Positions 33,181 to 44,920 of a stretch of 64,000 bases of DNA are shown here, one piece after another. Each line of letters begins with the position of its first letter. Position 1 is the stretch's first letter. Location of the stretch: contig NC_081553.1 in assembly GCF_963082655.1 (NCBI RefSeq), positions 46,526,930-46,590,929 of the forward strand, in the 5' to 3' direction. Under the pieces are notes generated by a model. It was not told where the DNA came from. It saw nothing but the letters and a program-made list of their open reading frames with translations, and ran no database searches. This DNA comes from Stomoxys calcitrans. Its lineage: Eukaryota > Arthropoda > Insecta > Diptera > Muscidae. Position numbers and translations under genes: made by a program.

Positions 33181-33330
33181 AATCTGTGAAATATTTCCGA
33201 TTAATACCTCAATTTTTCAAAGACTTGACAAGATTGTCTTCACTTTGGATCGGAAATCGATGTTTCGATGTGTGACAGACAGAATAAATGCACCAGCTTC
33301 CTTCGGTTTTGGGTATACAAATCTATCCAG
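33181..33330 (+). mobile_element. Family A right-end fragment
   Basis: GGATCGGAAATCGATGTTTC and GATGTGTGACAGACAGAAT, followed by CTTCCTTCGGTTTTGGGTAT, match the A terminus in diverged form. Confidence 0.5.
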
Positions 33331-33452
33331 GCCTAGTTTTGGAATAGTTAGTTGTCCATCTACTACATGTGGAGACCTTACATTTCTCAAGACCAGATCC
33401 CGCACACCTTTGGTGGGGAACTCACTGAACCTACCTAATACTAAACTTCCTG

Positions 33453-33735
33453 TGAACATTCCATTAAGAAACAATGGATACTTCTCTCATATCAATGAGT
33501 ACAGTTCACTTAAAGTTTAAGCTCAGTGAAATCCTTTTTATAGCCAATTCCGAATGCCATACCGCAGAGCGACACCTCTTTGGGGAGAAGTTTTTACATG
33601 GCATAGTACCTCACACATGTCGCCAGCATTAGGAGGAGATAATCATCGCCAAAATTGTTTTGCGGATGTCCTTGCCAGGGTTCAAACCCAGCCCTTCAGC
33701 GCCATAGGCGGACATGCTAACCCTAGTGCTGGGGT
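33453..33735 (-). mobile_element. SINE copy, degraded
   Basis: Same SINE in minus orientation: the tail GAACATTCCATTAAGAAACA, the body GCGACACCTCTTTGGGGAGA and a mutated B box (GGTTTGAACCC on the minus strand). The A-box region has decayed (CTAACCCTAGTGCTGGGG on the plus strand). No clear target-site duplication was seen. Confidence 0.7.
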
Positions 33736-34487
33736 TATATGTGGAAATAAGAAAGAACAACTCCCTTGAGTTATTAGTTCCTGGTTTCCAATTAATTCTC
33801 TTTGTTTGTCCAATTATTAATTCCAAATGTAAAAGCCAATTTATTGCAAATTAGTAAAATCCAATGTTGTTCTTAATTGTTGAGCTTTTCGAAATTTCTT
33901 TCTAGGTTAATACACAATGCGGGAAAATATTCAAAATTGAACTCAACTAGCATGCAATTTATATAAGCGCATTCACAATTAAGCATCTGCATATGCACAC
34001 GTTGTAGTTGCATGTTGAACATTTTGTGATTTCTAAGTTGACTTACATATTCTATGTGTGTATGACCATTTAATTGCATTTAATGCCATTTTCCTGCATT
34101 ATAAACTCTTGTCCAATGCAGCCAGTGCCCTGACACTTCACTTCTCTAGCACTCTTTCAAACTGCAATTATTATGGTGGTGGTGGTGGTGTTTGTTGCTG
34201 TTGTTGTTGTTGTTGTCGGTCGATTCCATCCAATGCGCTACATTGTGCAATGAAATATGAGAGGCCATAATGCGATTTTCATAATACGCCCTTTTGATAG
34301 TAAAAATTTCGGAACACAAAATTTTGTATTCATTTGCATTTATGCTGAATCGACAATAAAAGCTCTCATAACGAACGAGCCAAATACATAATAAGTGGTA
34401 TTTGATGGGTGGGGGTGGAAGTGGAGGAAAGTCGAGTAGGGTTAATACACTCAAAGAAAATGTTGGTGCTTTTAAAACGTAAACAAT
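33736..34487. other. Unique-looking AT-rich DNA, no gene seen
   Basis: Contains (GGT)n at about 34172-34188 and (TTG)n at 34190-34216. No coding domain or repeat family recognised. Confidence 0.5.
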
Positions 34488-34498
34488 ATGAGATGTGG

Positions 34499-34791
34499 AG
34501 GCCACCGTCCACCTATGACGCTGAACCCCTGGGTTCGAATCCTGGCAGGAACATCAGAAAATGTTTCAGCAGTCTTTATCCACTCCTAATGCGGGCGACA
34601 TTTGTTATGTACTTTGCCATGTAAAAACTTCTCCCCAGAGAGATGTCGCTCTGCGGCACGCCGTTCGAACTCGGCTTTAAAAAGGAGTCCCTTATCATTG
34701 AGATTAAAATTGAATCGGACAGCACTCATTGATTGGTAAGAAGTTTGCCCCAGTTCCTTAATGGAATGTACATGGGCATATTTGCATTTGC
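34499..34791 (+). mobile_element. SINE copy with perfect 11-bp TSD, A box deleted
   Basis: Starts AGGCCACCGTCCACCTATGA. The about 20 bp carrying the A box in the copy at 8.1-8.4 kb are missing. The B box GGTTCGAATCC (34532-34542) is perfect. The body (GGCACGCCGTTCGAACTCGG) and tail (CATGGGCATATTTGCATTTG) are intact. The target-site duplication ATGAGATGTGG lies at 34488-34498 and 34792-34802. Despite the missing A box it clearly arrived by retroposition. Confidence 0.85.
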
Positions 34792-34849
34792 ATGAGATGT
34801 GGACACCACTACTGTGGTGCAGGGTATTATAAGTTTGTAACACCCAAAA

Positions 34850-35010
34850 GGAAGAGAGATAACCCCATTGAGAGAGATAACATCACTCATTGATTGGTAA
34901 GAAGTTTGCCCCAGTTCCTTAATGGAACGTACATGGGCATATTTGCATGTATTATAAGTTAGTGAATTAGTTCGTAACACCCAAAAAGGAAGAGAGATAA
35001 CCCCATTGAT
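34850..35010. repeat. Local duplication of SINE tail and family C start
   Basis: 34884-34949 repeats the SINE tail already seen at 34724-34790 (CACTCATTGATTGGTAAGAA). 34950-35010 repeats the family C start (CACCCAAAAAGGAAGAGAGA), also seen at about 34816-34865. One tandem duplication with a small deletion explains both. Confidence 0.75.
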
Positions 35011-35057
35011 AAGTATACCGATCGACTCAGAATCACTTTCTGAATCGATTTAGCTAT

Positions 35058-35104
35058 GTCCGTCTGTCTGTCTGTCCGTCCGTCTGTCTGTCCGTCCGTC
35101 CGTC

Positions 35105-35136
<32 letters not shown>

Positions 35137-35144
35137 CGTCTGTC
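35058..35144. repeat. (GTCY)n tract
   Basis: About 21 repeats of GTCC or GTCT. Short forms of the same tract occur in families A and B throughout the window. Confidence 0.9.
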
Positions 35145-36042
35145 CATGTTAATTTGTGTACAAAGTACAGGTCGCAGTTTTCATCCGTTCCTCTTGAAAT
35201 TTGGTACAGACATGTTTTTCGGTCCAGAGACGAAGCCTATTGAAATTGGAAAAAATCGGTTTAGATCTGGATATAGCTCCCATATATATTTTCGTCCCAT
35301 TTTCAGTAATAATGCAATAAAATGGTCAATTGTTAACCGATTCTCTCGAAATTTTGGCATGAAGGACCTTTTTACGACTCTCGACATTACTGGTGAATTT
35401 CATAGAAATCGCTTCAGATTTAGATATAGCTCTCATATATATATATATATCGCCCGATTTTCACGCCTAGAGCCACTGCAAGCACATTTATTGATCAATC
35501 TTGCCAAAATATTGCAAAACGCTTTCCTCAATGACTACCACAACATACATAGAGTTTGGTCAAAATCGGTTCAGATTTAGATATAGCTCCCTTGTATATG
35601 TTCGTCAGATTTGCCGTAAAATTGCAATAAAATGGTCTTTTGTTTACCAATTTTCTGGAAATTTGGCAGGAGGGATTTTCTCTTGACTCTTAATATTACT
35701 GGTGAATTTCATGGAAATCGGTTCAGATTTAGATATAGCTCTCACATATATATATGTCCCCCGATTTTCACTCCTATAGCCATTGCAAGCACATTTATTG
35801 ATCAATCTTGCCAAAATATTGCACAACGCTTTCCTCAATGATGACCACAACATACATAGAGTTTGATCAAAATCGGTTCAGATTTATATATAGCTCCCAT
35901 ATATATGTTCGTCCGATTTGCAGTAATATTGGAATAAAATGGAATTTTTCCCGTTTTTCTGGAAATTCGGCAGGAGGGATTTTCTCTTGACTCTCAATAT
36001 TTCTGGTGAATTTCATGGAAATCAGTTCAGATTTAGATATAG

Positions 36043-36153
<111 letters not shown>

Positions 36154-37052
36154 CCCGATTTTCACTGCTATAGCCATTGCAAGCGCATTTACTGACCAAT
36201 CTTCCCAAAATTTTGTAAAACACCTTCCTCGATAATTACCACAATATCTGAGAAGTTTGCTTGAAATCGGTTCAGATTTGGATATAGCTCCCATATATAT
36301 GTTCGTCCGATTTGCAGAAATAATGCAATAAAATGGTCATTTGTTAACCGATTCTGTTGAAATTTTGCAGCAAGGATTTTCTTATGACTCTCGATACTAC
36401 TGGTGCAATTGAAAGAAATCGGCACAGATTCAGATATAGCTGGCACATATGTATATTACCAGATTTTCACCCTAAGTGCCACTACAAGCCCATTGTTTGA
36501 CCAATCTTGCCAAAATTTTGCACTGCGCTTTCCTCGACGACTACCACTTTATTTGAGAAGTTTGCTCGAAAACGGTTCAGAATTAGATATAGCTTCCATA
36601 TATATGTTCGTTCGATTTTAAGAAATATTGCAAAAAGTGATAATTTGTTATTCGATTCAGTCGAAATTTTGCACGAAGGACCCTCAATATTACTGATGAA
36701 TATCATAGAAATCGGCCCAGATTTAGATATAGCTGTCATATATGTATATTGTAAGAGCCACTGCAAGCGCATTGTTATTGACCAATCTTGCTAAAATTTT
36801 GAACAACGCTTTCCTCGACTACTACCACATTATCTGAGAAGTTTGCTTGGAATCGGTTCGGCTCCCATATATACGTTCGTCAGATTTTGGGTAATTTGCC
36901 ATAATGTTGCCGTTTGTCAACCGTAGTTTTTACAGTTTTAACATATTTGCTCGCCGAGGTCCATTAAAATTGGTTCAGAATTGGTTATAGGTCCCACATT
37001 GTACTTATAGAGTAGGTGTAGGGTATTATACAGTCGGCACTGCCCGACTGGT

Positions 37053-37452
37053 TTTGCCCCTCCTTACTGGTTTTCCATTTGATAGTCTACCTGAAATTTT
37101 TATGTTTTTATAAGGCTCAAGATACTGTTACTATACTTTTAATTGCATATACGAATGAATTTCTTTGAGTGTATGGAGTGATTTTAAATACTTATTCGGC
37201 TTATTGAATAGCATTTACATTCATACAAATGCTTCGATATCTATTGCACTCTACTATTCTTGCATAATGCTGTAATGATATCAAAGTGAAGAAGAATAAA
37301 TTGAGAATAAAGTATTACAAAAACAATATGAGTTTAAAATAGAAATTTTCAAGAGTATGTGCTGCCATGTGGAAACTTCTTAAATGAACTTCAACAGAGT
37401 GCAGAGACTTTTATTTGAGCGTATAAAAAAATACTTCTCAGTAATACATTAA
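37053..37452. other. Short AT-rich spacer, nothing recognised
   Basis: No repeat family or frame of interest. Confidence 0.5.
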
Positions 37453-38009
37453 AACAAGTAAAAAGGCGTTAAGTTCGGCCGGGCCGAACTTTGGATACCC
37501 ACCACCTCGGGTATATATGTAAACCAATTTCCATCAAAATCTGGTGAAAATTGCATACCTTATGTCCCATAGCAGTTATATCGAAATATATTCTGACTTG
37601 GACCAAATACTAATAAGTACAGTAGGTATATCTAAAAAATAAACCGATCGGAACCATATACGTCACGAATGTCGAAAAGCCTAACATAAGTCACTGTGTC
37701 AAAATTCAGTGAAATCGGATTATAAATGCGCCTTTTGTGGGGCCAAGACTTTAAATCAAGATATCGGTCTATATTTGTCCCAAATTTCAGCGACATCGGA
37801 TAATATGATGAAATTTGGGACAAATCTGGAAATAAATGTGGCTTTTATGGGCCTAAGAAACTAAATCGGAGAATCAGTCTATATTACAGATATATCCAAA
37901 TCTGGACCGATCTGAGCCAAATTGACGAAGATTTATTATCTCTTATGATATCGATACTAATGATCCGTTCCTCCGCATAAACTTAGGAGCTTGAAATTTT
38001 GCACAAATA
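37453..38009 (+). mobile_element. Family A repeat, left part
   Basis: A clean left end ACAAGTAAAAAGGCGTTAAG with the perfect hairpin and GGATACCCACCACCTCGGG. Two to three monomers follow, with an apparent small inversion or duplication near 37775-37830 (CCCAAATTTCAGCGACATCG next to CGATGTCGCTGAAATTTGGG-like sequence). It stops at a mariner-type end at 38010. Confidence 0.7.
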
Positions 38010-38099
38010 TTGGGTTGCCCAAAAAATAATTTCGGATTTTTTAATAGAAAGTAAATGCATTTTTAATAAAACTTAGAACTTGGAAAATTTGTCAACACC
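38010..38099. mobile_element. Mariner-type element, truncated by assembly gap
   Basis: TA, then TTGGGTTGCCCAAAAAATAA and TTTCGGATTTTTTAATAGAA, the same end as at 23292. It runs into the N block, so its length and coding content are unknown. Confidence 0.7.
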
Positions 38100-38299
38100 N
38101 NNNNNNNNNNNNNNNNNNNNNNNNNNNNNNNNNNNNNNNNNNNNNNNNNNNNNNNNNNNNNNNNNNNNNNNNNNNNNNNNNNNNNNNNNNNNNNNNNNNN
38201 NNNNNNNNNNNNNNNNNNNNNNNNNNNNNNNNNNNNNNNNNNNNNNNNNNNNNNNNNNNNNNNNNNNNNNNNNNNNNNNNNNNNNNNNNNNNNNNNNNN
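38100..38299. other. Assembly gap, 200 N
   Basis: Exactly 200 undetermined bases. The round number suggests a placeholder rather than a measured gap. The mariner-type element probably continues into it. Confidence 0.99.
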
Positions 38300-38622
38300 A
38301 GTTAAGCCCTTTCGCATATTTCTACAATTTGGTCTAGATCGATCAAGATTTGCATATAGATGCCCAATAGACAGATGTCTCGATTTCAAGCCCTGGCTCC
38401 AAAAAAGGCGCGTTTATAATCCGATTTAGCTTATCGATGGTTCCGCCAGACTTTTGGCGACTTTATTTCTTTGCTCGGAGTCGAAGTCGAGATAATTTTG
38501 TTGACTCCGGACAAAATTACTCCGACTTTGCAGCCCTTTCCTTAACTAAGATAATTTTTGTAAAATTTTAGTGAAATTCCCAAGATTCAGTTCGGCTGAA
38601 CTCAGCACGTTTTATTTGTTTT
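38300..38622 (-). mobile_element. Family A and B fragment beyond the gap
   Basis: Minus-orientation A monomer sequence (TTCAAGCCCTGGCTCCAAAA) is followed by unrelated sequence, then a B-like terminus AGTTCGGCTGAACTCAGCAC. Orientation flips across the gap. Confidence 0.5.
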
Positions 38623-39750
38623 CGTCTCCAAGCATTATAGTGTGTCTAATAGGCGACTACGTTTACCCATAACGTATCTACTGGTTTACTTTTATTTTGT
38701 TGTTTGAATTATCTGGCCGCAATTATCTGATTCGTAATTAATAATGACAGGTGCCATAAACGGTCTATGTTTAGCACACTAATAGATTATAATTAAAATA
38801 AATTATAATTATATGGGCAACGATTTTTTCATCGCCAAATCAAAATTACACACGTTTCATTTCCAACTGAATACTCGTACCGCTTAAAGCAGTTGCAAAA
38901 ATTTCATAAGGAGAACAAAAAAAAAAGCCCCAAATCATTGAGATATTTTGGAAGTCATTGGCTTAAATGCGGGGGAAATTTCCCCGGAAGCTCAAATATT
39001 GTTTTCAACTAGCACTAGAGTGTTTTTGTCTTCCTCAGACGGTGGCTTACCGAAAACTAGTTTTGGTTTTTTTTTTGCTTTTGATTGTTTAACTTAAAAT
39101 TTATGAAATTTGAAAAGTAAACAAATGCCACTTTTTGACTTTTGATTTTTTGCTTACCAAAAAATTTGTAAATTTTATTACGTAGCCATGCTGTCATCGT
39201 CATTGCTATGGCTAAACAAGGGCAAATTAACCATTGGGTGGGGAAGCACATCTTACGATCGCTTCGCTTGTGTATAAAATTGATTTTTTCTCAAATAATA
39301 CCATTATGATTAATTGCGAAATTCTGTAAAGTTATACATACGTGCTTACATACCGCTCATACAAATTTCTAAGTAATTGTTGGATTTCACGCCGTTATAG
39401 TATCAGCTTGCATTTGTATTGATGGATCGTTGATTGCTGAGGCTCTGAAGGTGAAGGGAGCAGCCTTGGTAACAAATTCAACCACTTTTTTCAAAAATAT
39501 CCAATTGAAATCTTAATAATACCACAAAAAACATTGGAAATTATTGGAAATATGTTAACCGGTTGCTGCTAAGAAAAGTCTACCAGGTCAGAATCAAAAC
39601 AACTACAGCTGATCTAGCCGCCACGTGAAACATCTGTCAGTAAAAGGTGGAGGCCGAGACTACACAACATTAACCAATATAGAGCGTTCACACATCAAAA
39701 CATTTCTAAAACCAGGCTCACACGTTAAGACGGCCTTCTTAAACTAAAGT
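38623..39750. other. Mostly unique-looking DNA, possibly LINE 5' leader at the right
   Basis: No gene seen. The last few hundred bases before 39755 could be the 5' UTR of the LINE that follows, but no boundary can be shown. Confidence 0.4.
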
Positions 39751-39813
39751 ACCAATTTTTTTTTTTTTTTTTTTTGTAACATTCGAAAAAAATACGTTAT
39801 AAAACAAAACAAA

Positions 39814-40640
39814 ATGAATACCCCGAAGAGAACACTACGGGAAACATCGCCAGAGGAAGCAACTGCTTTTAAAAGGACTGCCCTTGTAGGAAATATTGAG
39901 GTAAATGAATTAATGATTATGATGCAAAAATCTATGGAAGCAGTTATGGATGAAAAGATCAAAACTCTTTGTACAAAAACTGATGTTGAAGATCTTAAAC
40001 AACACATAACAGATATTGACATTAAAGTTGAGAGTCTAAAAAACGAAAATCTGAAATTGAAGGAGGAAATAAATCAGCTTAAATTAGAAAGAGAAAAAGA
40101 TCAACAACAAATAAGAAGATTAGTTGACCATGGAAGACGCAAAAATGTTATATTTAGGGGTCTAGTTAAAGAAGGTACCCCCATTAATTCTGTTCAGAAT
40201 ATATGCAAGAATGTACTAAAATTACCCAATGTACTAGTGACCACTGCTAGGGTAATACACACGGCTTCTAACAGCAAAATATCAGTTGTAGCCGAGATGC
40301 AAAATCAAGAAATGGCTGAATTAATACTCAAAAACACTGTGAAACTGGCAGGATCAACTGTAAAATTGAAAGGGATCTAAATGAAAATCAACAGGTCGAT
40401 CGAAAAGTTATGATGCAATTGAAAACTGACATTTTATTGAAAAGCAAAACTCACAGAGTGATGGTAAAAAATTCGTCTATTAAGATTGGTACGCAATGGA
40501 TGTCGTGGAATAGCAACAAAATACTTGTCAGTGGAGATAAGAAAGCAGCAGATATACTGAAAGAACTATATGGAGAAATCATCGAAGACGTGAGTTTAAA
40601 CTATCACCAATTGCTTCAAAAATCGAATCAAAAAAACTAA
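39814..40640 (+). pseudogene. LINE ORF1, L1-like RNA-binding protein, one frameshift
   Basis: An RNA-chaperone-like protein of about 275 residues if the frameshift is ignored. Residues about 50-110 form a charged heptad-like coiled coil (KVESLKNENLKLKEEINQLK) that would trimerise. An RRM-like fold follows, with NVIFRGL as the RNP2-like strand and KISVVAEMQNQEMAEL as the RNP1-like strand. Then comes a C-terminal domain with RKVMMQLK and a KSKTHRVMVKN strand. This coiled coil-RRM-CTD order is that of L1 ORF1p and contains no zinc knuckle, unlike the Jockey element at 27-32 kb. One A appears to be missing from a run near 40365, which causes an early stop at 40378-40380. The downstream part stays open to 40640. 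The ATG at 39814 follows a short AT-rich leader. Confidence 0.75.
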
Positions 40641-40651
40641 TAAGAAACAAT

Positions 40652-43600
40652 GTGTGTACCTTTAAAGACTTAGATATAAGTTATCCTATAAACATAAAAA
40701 TATTGTCTTATAACATACATGGCCTAGCAAACAAGGTTCTATTTGCAGATTTCTTTGCCTATATAAAAACTATGGATATCGTTGTTTTACAAGAAACCCA
40801 TGTCTGCGCTGATAGCTTTGAACGCTTTAAAATTTACTTCGGAGAGTTTGAGCAGAAATGGATACCAGCTACGAGACAAAGTAATTACGGAAGAGGTATA
40901 GGAGGATATTTTCTGGGAATCAAAAAGGATTTGCGGATAAAGGGTTTCAATAGTACATTCCAAACTATAGAGAATATGTGTGTTATTTGCATAAAAACTC
41001 AAAACACGGCATTCACTATTATACCTATCTATATGAGATCAGCAATGTGGGAAGAAACATACGAAATCGTAAAAAATGTAACCCGGCACAGTGAAGTTGT
41101 AAATCCAATAGTCATTGGAGATCTTAACGTCAGAATTGGGAACATGCAGATACTCCTAGATGAGGTATATAAAGAAGAATTTTCGGCAGGTTTTGAGAAA
41201 GAAAGTCCAAGGATATTATTATAAATAACAGAGGAAGACAGTTTTTGGACCTGTGCTATGACTCTGGATTGTTTGTTATCAACGGTATGACGGCGGGTGA
41301 TGAAAATGGAGAGTTTACGTTTGTTAGTGGCGTTGGCGAATCAGTTAACGATATATGTGCCGTCAGTCAAGATCTTTTGAAATTTGTAGAAAAATTTAAT
41401 GTAGATGATAAAATGTGGTCAGACCACTTTCCAATAATTCTGACTCTGAAAATGCTTACAAAAGAGAACAAATCAAAACTTTTACCTAAATTGCATTGGA
41501 ACCCCAAAGGTTTAGCAAAATACCAATCCAAAGTATCATCAGTTTTACAAGATAGAAAACAAACAACAATATCGTTTACCTGCGGAGACATAGTAAAGAT
41601 AATAAAAGAGGCTCACTATGATGTAAGTGTAAAAAGCCAAGAATTCACTCCAAAACAAAAATGGTTTAATATAACGTGCCATAAAACAAGAATACTTGTT
41701 CAGGCCACACTCAAGAAATACAGGGCCAACAGTAGCGAGGAAAATAGACTGGAGTATCGGGATCAAAGGCAAAAATATAAGGAAATCTGTCAAAAAGCTA
41801 AAGACTCTTACTATAAAATCATAGAAAGCAACCTAGAAAGAGTGCAAAATAGCAAAGAGTGGTGGAAAATTGCCAAAGAAATAAGAAACACGAACTACTA
41901 TCAAGAAATTAAATCTTCTGCAGAAGATCTACAAACGCACTTCAAAAATCTATTAAATCCTCACCAAGAGCAATCAGACATCCAATATGCACACAATTTG
42001 CAATTTTATCACGAGCTGGACACGCCAATAACACTGTCGGAAGTCAAAAAAGTTTTGAGTAAAACAAAAGACCATAAGGCTCCTGGCGAGGATAGAGTGC
42101 CATACGAATTTTTTAAAAATGCACCAAATGATCTATTGGCAGAAATTGTGAATACGTTCAATACCTTGTACGACTCCGGTTGTGTTGATGAATCATTACT
42201 CAGGACTATCATTTATCCAATTTTCAAAAAGGGGGATAGAACCCTGTCGTGCAACTATAGAGGTATTGCATTTATGAATTGTATTGCAAAAATAATGATG
42301 GGCATACTTAATGAAAGACTGTCACTATGGTCGGAGAAACATAAGATACTAAATGAGTATCAAGCAGGTTTTCGTAAAAATTATAGCACGTCTGACAATA
42401 TTTATAACCTATCCTCAATCGTACATTTGAATTTCAGCCAAAAAAAGAAAACGTATGCTTTTTTCGTTGACTTTAAGGCGGCGTTCGATAACATTTCAAG
42501 GAAAGCGCTCATATTCAAACTGCAATCGATAGGCATGTCAACGAAAGCTGTAAGATTTATCGAAAACGTTTATAAAGACACAACATCAGCAGTGTGGACC
42601 GGAAATGAACTGTCGGAATACTTCAATACTTCGTCAGGTGTCAAACAAGGATGCCTACTCTCACCGCTATTATTTGCTCTGTACCTAAATGACCTGCATG
42701 ACACTCTAGAAGGCGGAGTTAACCTAAATGGATTAAATGTAAGATTACTTCTATATGCCGATGACATCGTAATACTAGCCGATGAACCAAATGTGCTACA
42801 ACAAATGATCTACAACTTGGAAGAGTATTGTAAACTATGGACAGTCGAAGTAAATTTAAATAAATCAAAAATTATGGTATTTAGAAAAGGTGGGAGAATA
42901 GCCAGAAATGAAAACTGGACATTTAAATCGAATCCTGTGACGATAACATCGGAATATTGTTATCTAGGAGTAACATTAACACCATCCATGAGCTTTAGCA
43001 AGCATGTTGAAAAAAGGAATCAAGCAGCAAAAACTAGTATAAATAGCACATGGAACGACTTTCTAAAAAAACAGGATGTACCACTTCAATCTAAGTGGAA
43101 ACTCTTTCTAGCCGTTAGCAGATCAATACAATCATACGCTGCGCAAGTATGGGGTTACAAACACTTTGAGGAAGTTGACAAGCTGCAGACATATTTCATC
43201 AAGAGAATGCTTAATCTCCCAGATTGCATACCAACATACGCCATAATGCTAGAAACATCCATCGAAAATGGACATATATTTACACTAGATTTAAACATAA
43301 GATATGTGTTTAAAACTCTATTTGAGTACGACGAATCTCGTCTACCATTTCTTCTTTCAAAGAAAATACTGCAGAACAAATTATCCTGGGTAAAACGCCT
43401 AAATGAAATTGGAGCGGAACATGATATTGAGTGGTCAATAAACAATCTGAACAAAACAACTTGGAAAGAAAACGGAACTAAACTGCTACAAGCACTAAGA
43501 GTAAAGAATTATAATATATATATGTCGAGAAAGCAGAGCACAAGTAGGATATACAGAAATTTAGATCCTATGCAAGGAGCAAACTATTTAAAAACATCAT

Positions 43601-43917
43601 ATAAGATCGAAGACATAAGATGCATACTACAGATCAGAACAGAAACAACGATTCTAAATGGTAATATATACAGGAACAATGGATCCGAAATATGTTCGCT
43701 CTGCAACACAATGGAGATAGAAAACGTGGAACACTTCATAGGCCGGTGCCCGGTGTTAAAAGAAATTAGGAAAATATATTTTAACAAGGAAATATTAACA
43801 GAAAACGAAGTAATAAGTCTTCTTGATGGCGCAGTTGTAGAATGGACACGGCTTGCAAAATACACCAAAATGGCTATGAGATACAGGCTAAATCTGATAA
43901 ATGAATTCAACTATTAA
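40652..43917 (+). pseudogene. LINE ORF2, endonuclease and reverse transcriptase, one frameshift
   Basis: The protein would be about 1080-1090 residues. The endonuclease shows ILSYNIHGL, the catalytic Glu in VVLQETHV, VIGDLNVRIG and, after the frameshift, MWSDHFPIIL. A one-base change near 41205 stops the first frame at 41224. The second frame is open from about 41225 to 43917. The RT shows KDHKAPGEDRVPYEF, YAFFVDFKAAFDNI, SSGVKQGCLLSPLLFALY and LLYADDIVIL (near 42755). A C-terminal zinc motif CSLCNTMEIENVEHFIGRC (CX2CX8HX4C) is intact. The first frame has no ATG near its beginning: GTG at 40652 follows an ATG (40650) in a different frame, so the true start is uncertain. Only this one lesion was found, so the copy is young. 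Confidence 0.85.
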
Positions 43918-44100
43918 ACTGAATATTATCTGTATATATATGTATAACAATAGCAAAACCCCATATGCAGACTAACGACAATATGTCATGTCTTAGAGAT
44001 TAATATTAAGTATTTATTTATATATTGTACAAAATCTTACCACACATTGTATACATAAAGAATTATGAAAATAAATACTACTACTACTACTACTACTACT

Positions 44101-44609
44101 GTACCACTATTCCTACGATATCCCTGGTAATAGAAGAAAGGTTCCAAACAAGAGCACCAGGTGGGCTTTGAGGTGTACTCTAAAGATCTAGAACCGGTCA
44201 CATCGAAAAGGTTATCCGACCAGGTTACTGCAGTGTGTGTTTAGCGGAGAACCAAGCAATTACGAAAGTGGCGGAATGGCTAAGATATAATACCATAATG
44301 ACGATTGGAATAAATATCTTCTCAAACAGCAAGGTAGCCATTAAATCCTTGGAAAACGATTGCCGCAGATCTCTCAACGAGATGGCGGAACAGTTCAAAA
44401 TTCACCTGTTCTGGATGCCGGGCCACAGAGAAATCCCAGGGAATTGTAAAGCAGACGAGCTTATGAGACTAGGAATAACCTTACACATTCCAGGGAAACT
44501 GGAATCTGTGGGTATGCCTCTAGCGACATTTGAGCAAAATTTTCATGACAAGACCGAAGAGCAACGAAAGATAGATGGTCACAACCTACGTGGCCAATCG
44601 GGCAATTAA
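44101..44609 (+). pseudogene. LINE RNase H fragment (I/R1-like)
   Basis: Remnant of a LINE that carries RNase H, lying directly behind the (ACT)n tail. The first part reads GFEVYSKDLEPVTSKRLSD (about 44163-44220). After a frameshift near 44240 the frame to 44609 contains NIFSNSKVAIKSLENDC, equivalent to the conserved DSQAAI block but with Asn for the catalytic Asp. It continues with LFWMPGHREIPGNCKADELM, the conserved His/Gly-Asn/Ala-Asp block. RNase H would degrade element RNA in the RNA-DNA hybrid. The part with the first catalytic Asp is missing or unreadable. The neighbouring LINE may have inserted into it. Confidence 0.75.
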
Positions 44610-44920
44610 AAGGAGTTCCACTTTTGGTTCTCATTTCATTGAGAACCTGTCTGATTTAGCGGTTGTTGGGCTTTTAAAGCGATCTGGATGATTCAACGGA
44701 AGGAACTAGAAGGCATCTTCCTTCTTCTGTTCCTGTGGTATTACAATGCACGAAAACGTCCAAGTTTTCAGGACTAGACCGCAGACTGTCACTTAAATCT
44801 AATCGAATACTGCTTTGGGTGATATCTGTAGATAATAATCCAATGGAACCAACCAAAATCTAGATAACGACCTGAAGAAAGAGTCCCTAAACATGTCCAA
44901 AGAGAGATGATATCGAAAAA
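44610..44920. other. Spacer, nothing recognised
   Basis: Possibly 3' remains of the RNase H-bearing LINE. No frame or repeat family is supportable. Confidence 0.4.

Larger units (their letters stand above)
39755..44100 (+). mobile_element. LINE with L1-like ORF1 and (ACT)n tail
   Basis: A two-ORF non-LTR element ending in an (ACT)n repeat (about 44075-44100) rather than poly(A). Each ORF has one single-base frameshift and is otherwise open. GTACCA occurs at 39749-39754 and again at 44101-44106, a weak 6-bp candidate duplication that would place the 5' end at a T tract. The real 5' end could lie further left. RT style and the non-poly(A) tail suggest the CR1/L2 side of the LINE tree. Clade is not settled by eye. 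Confidence 0.8.

Noticed and set aside
34959..35147. Asp/Arg/Thr repeat frame (RTDRQTD)
   Set aside because: Translation of the GTCY tract.
39749..44106. GTACCA as a firm target-site duplication of the (ACT)n LINE
   Set aside because: Only 6 bp, next to low-complexity sequence, and the implied 5' end starts in a T tract. Kept only as a weak possibility.
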